Shown here in pieces: positions 58,700 through 64,000 of a stretch of 64,000 nt of DNA. Below the pieces are notes generated by a model. It did no database searches, had not been told where the DNA came from, and saw only the letters and a list, made by a program, of their open reading frames with translations. This DNA comes from Cladorhizidae sp. MBARI D1340-BT2. Taxonomy: Eukaryota; Porifera; Demospongiae; Poecilosclerida; Cladorhizidae. Position numbers and translations under genes: made by a program. How positions within the stretch are numbered: the first letter of the stretch is position 1; each line of letters opens with the position of its first letter. The stretch spans positions 41,271,872 to 41,335,871 of the forward strand of contig JAQNBH010000007.1 of NCBI GenBank assembly GCA_028752905.1. The letters run 5' to 3'.

Positions 58700-61060
58700 A
58701 ATTTACGCAAGAGAAATGATGTACAGGTAGTACGAGCTAGTCATAGTAGGCTAACCTGGGTGAAAGTTATCCCACCATTCTCCTGGGTTATCCCACCATT
58801 CTCCCAGGTTAAGGCAGACATTGTCAACATTGGTACGTACGGTAAGAAAAAGAATGCTAGGTTTCAGCACTCTTGATGGGTTATACGCACACTATTACAA
58901 GTAGCTGTTGAATATCCGGAAATGAATCGATATCACCAGATGCAAGTACCAGAAGAAAAGTGTCTGGAATTGAGCTATTATAGTATCTCTTTGCTGTGAC
59001 CAACTTTTTGTATTTTTCCATATAACCTGCTATCATCTAATTCATTTTGTAAAGACCTGTGGAAAAGAAAGCCCCCCCTCCCCCCCCCCCTCCCCCCAAT
59101 AAAGCAAGATTACTTATAGCTGATACTAGGCTGAAGTCACTGCTTAGTATTGATAAATCAGCCTCTGGACACAACTGCTTTTATCTGAACGTCTATCCTA
59201 CATTTGACTGAAAATGGTGGCAAGAAGTGGGATGGCAAGTGTTAAAATAGTCACATGGAATAGCACTGGGAACATTGGTTCCATTCCTTCACAGGCTCAT
59301 CTTTCTGGATACAGATTCAAATGTTACACTAAGGTAAGAACTTTGTCATACCAGAAACTGAAAACTTTGTCGACACTGTTTTGAGTATGGAGTTAATGTT
59401 TTCCTAACTGTATTGATCATTTTGTAAGCATCACACATCTTATCCATGTTTGTGTAACTTTGATGATGACTGACTTCATCTAGGACATTATCTGTTGTTG
59501 TATATAATAAACACTGCAATACAGTGAAACTTTCAGTCCTTGTGCGTTCACTTTAGTGGCCCTGTCACAATTCTAATTTCCACCTTGTGAAGTCAAGTCA
59601 GGATACCCAAAAAGTGATGACATTTCAAGAAGACACTCCAAACACATGTGTGTGTTCCATTCACAGCTCAGGATGAGTCGTGCCTCCAAACACATGTATA
59701 TATGTGTTCCAATATACAGCCCAGGATGAGTGTGGCAACATGCCTTCGTGTTTTGTTACCAATAACCTCTGCAGCAGCTTTGGACTATTTGTATGGCAAT
59801 AAGATCCCTTACCTGGTGAAGTTTGGTAATAGATAAATTAGGGCAGTGAGACAAGCATGTAACTATAAAGTTAAACGAGAAATTTCTTGATTTTGGCTTG
59901 TACACCTGTCACCTCAGATGACATTACTGCAGTTCCAAAATTATGCCTGGCTGTTGGAGCCAGGAGACGAGAGAAAACCCAAGATCTTGATATATCTTTA
60001 AATTCAGAAAATTAATGAGATGTCCGGATTTTATAAGGAAGTTAAATCCACAAATCTCAAACATAACGAGATAATATCTTGGCTATATAGCATGAGTGTT
60101 GGCGACCTCATCAGCAATGACAGTGAAGGGGTATATCCAGTCTGTTTTACCATACAGGTACAGATGTGGCTTACTTCATTATTGTTTTGCTGATAAGAAG
60201 CTATTTAATAAGAGGTGTTCCTGAAGACAAGTGTTGCCCTTCAAAACCTACAGAATGGCTATGTAGTTGCTGTATTAATGGTGTAATGAGCAAAATTTAC
60301 TCTATACTCTTATTTTCCCTGAGAGGTAAGCATTGCTTTGCTAAGAACTCCATGGCAAGCACAATTTAATACAGAATTCAATATTCTTCTGTTCTTGTTC
60401 AGACTGCTGTTTCACTCAACCCTTGCATCCCAGTTGTAAAATTTAAGCAAAAAGATAAGCCTGTTCTCAGCATTGAAATCTTATCATGGGAAGTAAGAGT
60501 ATCAACACTACCAAGTGGCTTTTGATAGAGTGCAGATATTAAAACACCTGCCATGTCTACCATCTCTGTTTGACCGTAAGGAAAAATAATACAGTAGCGA
60601 CAAAGACCACTTTCTAGCTCATCAGACTATGAAGGCCTAAGCCATTGCTGCTGGAAGACGGCACTCCAGCATCTGGTTGCTGTATTAAAGTGAGTAGTAT
60701 ATCAATTGAAGCCTGCTTAAAATTACCGAGGATATATTGCATCTATTTAGTATCTTGCAGATATTTACCTCAGTTGTTCAAGGACCTATGCTCAGCATGT
60801 AAAATAGCCTCCAGATCTATCTGCCCCTATTGAAAGATATACTATGGGTTCAACGATAGATTACTATGTGACTGCTGCTTCCAGACATTGCTTAAAAAAA
60901 TGCAGTCACATAGTCAGTTTGAACATGTGCTTTGAAATATTCCTGCTCTACTGGTAATTGTGTAATATTAAAGTGCTTGTCAGTATATTGCATGTTAGGA
61001 AAGCTCTCTCTTCATCAATTAAGTAGATGACACAGTAGATCACTCTAGGCATGCTATAAA
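58700..61060. other. No gene established
   Basis: A possible exon-like stretch (58690-58863) reads YNLRKRNDVQVV and ends at TTTCAG. A 40-codon stretch (ATG 59214) ends at AAG|GTAAGA (59333/59334). Neither has a partner exon or family motif. C-rich sequence lies at 59074-59097. Confidence 0.3.
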
Positions 61061-61066
61061 AGAGGC

Positions 61067-61091
61067 GGGGGGGGGGGGGGGGGGGGGGGGG
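61067..61091. repeat. Poly-G tract
   Basis: About 25 G residues (assembled length may be unreliable), preceded by GGCGG. Confidence 0.85.
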
Positions 61092-61284
61092 TTGAACCCC
61101 CGTAGTAGATCTGGCCATGCTACCTATATGGTAGTGGTTTGCCCGTGCAGGGTACTCGTTTGTCACTTTTTGTTTGCATGATTGGAGGTCAGTTATATAA
61201 TGATATTCATATGCACTAGAATCCAGAAACTGCCATTAGCTACATAGCTCAGGAACACTCAAATAAATTGTTTGTAGTAAAATT

Positions 61285-61335
61285 AGACCAACATTTCGGC
61301 TAGCTAGTTGCCCTAGTCATTACCAGGACGAAGAA
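61285..61335 (-). other. Degenerate hammerhead-ribozyme-like motif
   Basis: Read on the minus strand, CCTGGTAATGACTAGGGC is followed by AACTAGCTAGCCGAAATGTTGGTC. It resembles the order CUGAUGA, stem II, GAAA, short stem III, GUC of hammerhead motifs carried by animal retroelements. The core has a GTA insertion (CTG-GTA-ATGA), so self-cleavage is unlikely. A chance resemblance is possible. Confidence 0.2.
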
Positions 61336-61339
61336 TAAA

Positions 61340-63085
61340 ATGGGGGAAAACCACACACATGCACACAAAGTTGCATTTAACACAACAACTAAGAATCAGC
61401 CATGGAGAATTGAAAAATTGAAAAATAGGTTTTACAAACAATGTGACCCCCTAAAACAGTATCACAAACTTTCAACTCACATCAATCTGGTGCTCAGGTG
61501 CTCAGGTGCTCATGCTTCCTCTGGGTATGCTGTGAGGTCCCCACCAATCGACTGGACAGCCACAGAAACTGGCATCAACACCATTTGACAATTTGACAAG
61601 CTTATGGATATATGTATGTAAATATATACCAAGTTTTGCACCACTGCAGGGGGGGGATAAAAAAATTTTTAACTCACTCACAAAAACACACGTTAATCTG
61701 CCAATGGACAGGATCACGTGTATTAATATACTTTAATGACAATATTATTGCGGAAAACCCCACAACTTATTTGACGTTTTGCAGAGAAGTGCGTTCAGGG
61801 ACCAACAGAGCCTCCACAGGTAAGAATTATTGCATTTGGTAGGAGACATTTGGTAGGAGAAGGTTTTAATGTTATTTATGTAAGAGCATTGCTTCAGTGC
61901 TTGTCAAAGAGAACTCCAATGGCATTCTAGTTGAAGGTTTGCTGAGGCCTTGACAGACAGTGCATCTGGAAATATTGAGTAGTAGGCATAATTATGTAGA
62001 AAAATTTATAGAGGCACATAAAGTGTCAGTATATATATATATAGTATATATATATAGTATATAGTATGTATATATATAGTATATATATAAAATATAAAGC
62101 TAATAGTAGACCGACAATTCACATGGTTGGATCCAGGATTTGAAGACAAGTGTTCCTGGTAAGTCTACTTGGCATGTGCAGTTAAGGTTTTCATAGTTGA
62201 CATTTTTTTGTTCATTTGTTAACAAATAGAAGCTTATGGAAGATGAAGAATGGTCTGGTCAAGGTGGACCAGGCACACTAGTACCACCACATTTTTTGGA
62301 GCAATCAATAGCCCCGGGCCTCTACTCTTTTTATGTCTCTGACCTGTACTACCTGAACTCCAACAAAGTACACATTTGCACCTGAGAGAGTGAGGCTTTG
62401 AGGCACTTTGTTATAGAAACTCTGCTATTTATGATGCATATATAAATACTACCAACTTCTCCAAACCCTGAATATGTCTCAGTTAGGCATTTCCTCAAGA
62501 AAACTGTTGCTATCCTATTTCTTCACCATCTAATAAGTGATGCTCATCACAATTTACAAGCCATAGTTAACAAATAGATGCTCTTTAGGAACTTTGACCT
62601 AGTCAGGTAGCTAATGACGTCTATTAGCAGGGCAATTGGTTTCTACTTAGATGAGCTCTCTAGCACTAATGTAGTTGATGAAGACTCCTGTCTTTGGAAA
62701 CTAAGTGGTTACCTGTTCCACAAAAATGTCGTCCAGAAACACTTCTTGATTCCGTGAAGCAATGTTGTACACAGACTCTTCCTAACATCTTCACTCACCT
62801 AAAGCTTTTTACACTACTCTTCCTTGGGTGAATGGGCATCAACTTCCAGGTAATTAACAATTAATTAACTATAGAGCAATAGCAATTAATTAACAATTAA
62901 TAATTAATTACTTATAGTGCATTCAAACAAACACTTAGTCCTTTAGCCTTGATTCACACTATGAAACTGACCATATGTTTTCTTCAAAAGTACTTGCATA
63001 GAATGGAGAAGGGAAACTTGTTATTTGATTGACCATTCTCAACGAACTCTCAGTTGACATAACGAAATTATAATGACCTCAATAA
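61340..63085. other. No gene recognised
   Basis: The stretch contains (TA)n with GTATATA units (62029-62095) and AATTAATTAAC-rich sequence (62848-62925). Open frames are short and motif-free. Confidence 0.4.
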
Positions 63086-63087
63086 CC

Positions 63088-63400
63088 AACTTGAATTTTT
63101 ACTCCTCGACTTTTCGACTAGATGCTCTAGCCTTTTGGTTTTTATCCAATTGGGAAGTCACACATACTGAGAAAACCAACTTTAATTTATAGTGGAATGC
63201 ATGGCATCAATAATTGCCCTAGATGAATAAGATACCTTGTATCTAGGACACAGTCCTACAAGGCTTGGCAAGGGCATACAAAAGTAAAAATAAACTAATT
63301 ACTGGAATAATCCTGATGAAAGCTAGAGCATCTAGTCGAATATTCCTGTAGAGGGCTAGAGCATCTAGTCAAAATGTCGAGAGAATACAATTTGTTGAGA
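63088..63400. mobile_element. Inverted-repeat MITE (about 310 bp)
   Basis: The left end (63088-63131) reads CAACTTGAATTTTTACTCCT then CGACTTTTCGACTAGATGCTCTAG. The right end (63352-63400) is its inverted counterpart: CTAGAGCATCTAGTCAAAAT then GTCGAGAGAATACAATTTGTTG. A second internal copy of the GCATCTAGTC box lies at 63327. Single ends of the family occur at 2395 and 19385. Confidence 0.65.
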
Positions 63401-63609
63401 CAGTTATTGTATGATTACTGGAAGCTGATACACAGGAAGTAAAGCAGTGATGCTAATGGGAACCAATTGTCTTATGATTGGTAGGCCACTTAAGTTTTTT
63501 CGTGGCTCTGAATATTACTTGGGAGCCAGAGTTGCAACCTGGGATACTATTTTGGCATCATAGACTGAATTTGATGTCTCAAGATCTCAGCAATATTTTC
63601 CTAAACCCT

Positions 63610-63800
63610 GCAAAAAGTTAACATTCAACAACAACAAAAAATAGAAACAAGACAATTATACAAAAATAATATATTTAATATCGTTAGCTACTTATTAATG
63701 CCCCCACCACATTCACTGCATACAGAAGTTATTAAAAAGTGACTTGTTATCTGCCACTCTGCGATATCCCAGAGGCTAGATATGAGTCACACCACCTGAT
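63610..63800 (+). repeat. Paralogue of the PI-PLC-X promoter-proximal block
   Basis: It matches about 2615-2790 in the same orientation, with shared runs such as AACATTCAACAACAACAAAA and CAGAAGTTATTAAAAAGTGA. Beyond 63820 the resemblance is lost, so no second signal-peptide exon is seen before the window ends. Confidence 0.75.
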
Positions 63801-63865
63801 TTGTAGCCACACGGCCATAGATCATTAAACTACGTCTATGCTAGCACGAATTATTATTATTATTT

Positions 63866-63945
63866 TATTAGTGCAATTCCCTTATGGAATTCACTTCCAG
63901 AATGTATTATTAGTTTATCTTCTAACTCGGCCTTTAAAAGACAAA
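63866..63945 (+). pseudogene. LINE ORF2 C-terminal scrap
   Basis: The plus strand reads AIPLWNSLPECIISLSSNSA then FKR. It resembles the 'R.I.LWNSLP..V..A.SL..FK' tail at the end of many CR1/L2/jockey-type ORF2 proteins. Only about 25 residues are present, next to an ATT microsatellite (63850-63866). Confidence 0.5.
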
Positions 63946-64000
63946 AGGGGGGGAAACCTTGCCTTTAACTAAACTTAACTTAGTGAGCTATATATCCTTT

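Noticed and set aside
59214..59333. Forty-codon exon-like stretch with a good donor
   Set aside because: No partner exon, domain or promoter could be identified.

Overview
This is eukaryotic, almost certainly invertebrate-animal, DNA. It has GT-AG introns, a BEL/Pao LTR retrotransposon, hAT and non-LTR relics, dense minisatellites, and a secreted PI-PLC-X-like gene split over a long first intron. A sponge or another early-branching marine invertebrate is my guess, but nothing in the window fixes the taxon. There are no operons, CRISPR arrays or recognisable tRNA or rRNA genes. Only one host gene can be read from start to stop.

Layout. 0.4-2 kb: decayed hAT transposase (minus strand). 2.6-3.04 kb: promoter and signal-peptide exon of the PI-PLC-X-like gene. 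3.04-24.76 kb: its inferred intron, holding hAT fragments (5.6-7.2 kb), a perfect fold-back palindrome (6.34-6.55 kb), many minisatellites (44/45-, 18-, 36-, 32-, 22-, 67- and 69-bp periods), a telomere-like degenerate tract (about 13 kb) and a hairpin element (16.4-17 kb). 24.76-25.89 kb: the large second exon, completing a 395-residue secreted and probably GPI-anchored protein.

19.7-47.0 kb is a series of four related segments: partial, full (10.3 kb), full and partial. Each carries the same ordered set of minisatellites. The second full segment contains a PI-PLC-X exon broken by a frameshift and a stop. The recent homogenised part of the duplication appears to begin inside the PI-PLC-X exon, which points to unequal crossing-over between the two gene copies. 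Inside these segments sit two abutting TTAA-flanked elements with different GG-starting inverted repeats, resembling non-autonomous Kolobok elements.

47.7-54.3 kb: a complete, very young BEL/Pao element on the minus strand. It has 438-bp LTRs with one difference, a TCAAT target duplication, a tRNA-Tyr-type primer site and one intact 1844-codon Gag-Pol frame. It is inserted into a decayed hAT transposase that continues to 55.7 kb. 56.8-57.4 kb: a hAT-type MITE. 57.6-58.7 kb: a truncated non-LTR retrotransposon. 63.1-63.4 kb: an inverted-repeat MITE. At 63.6-63.8 kb the promoter-proximal sequence of the PI-PLC-X gene recurs, so another copy of the gene may start just outside the window.

The host content is therefore an expanding, decaying locus for a cell-surface PI-PLC-X-like protein, shaped by minisatellites and transposons. 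The surviving copy lacks the usual second catalytic histidine and may not be an active phospholipase.
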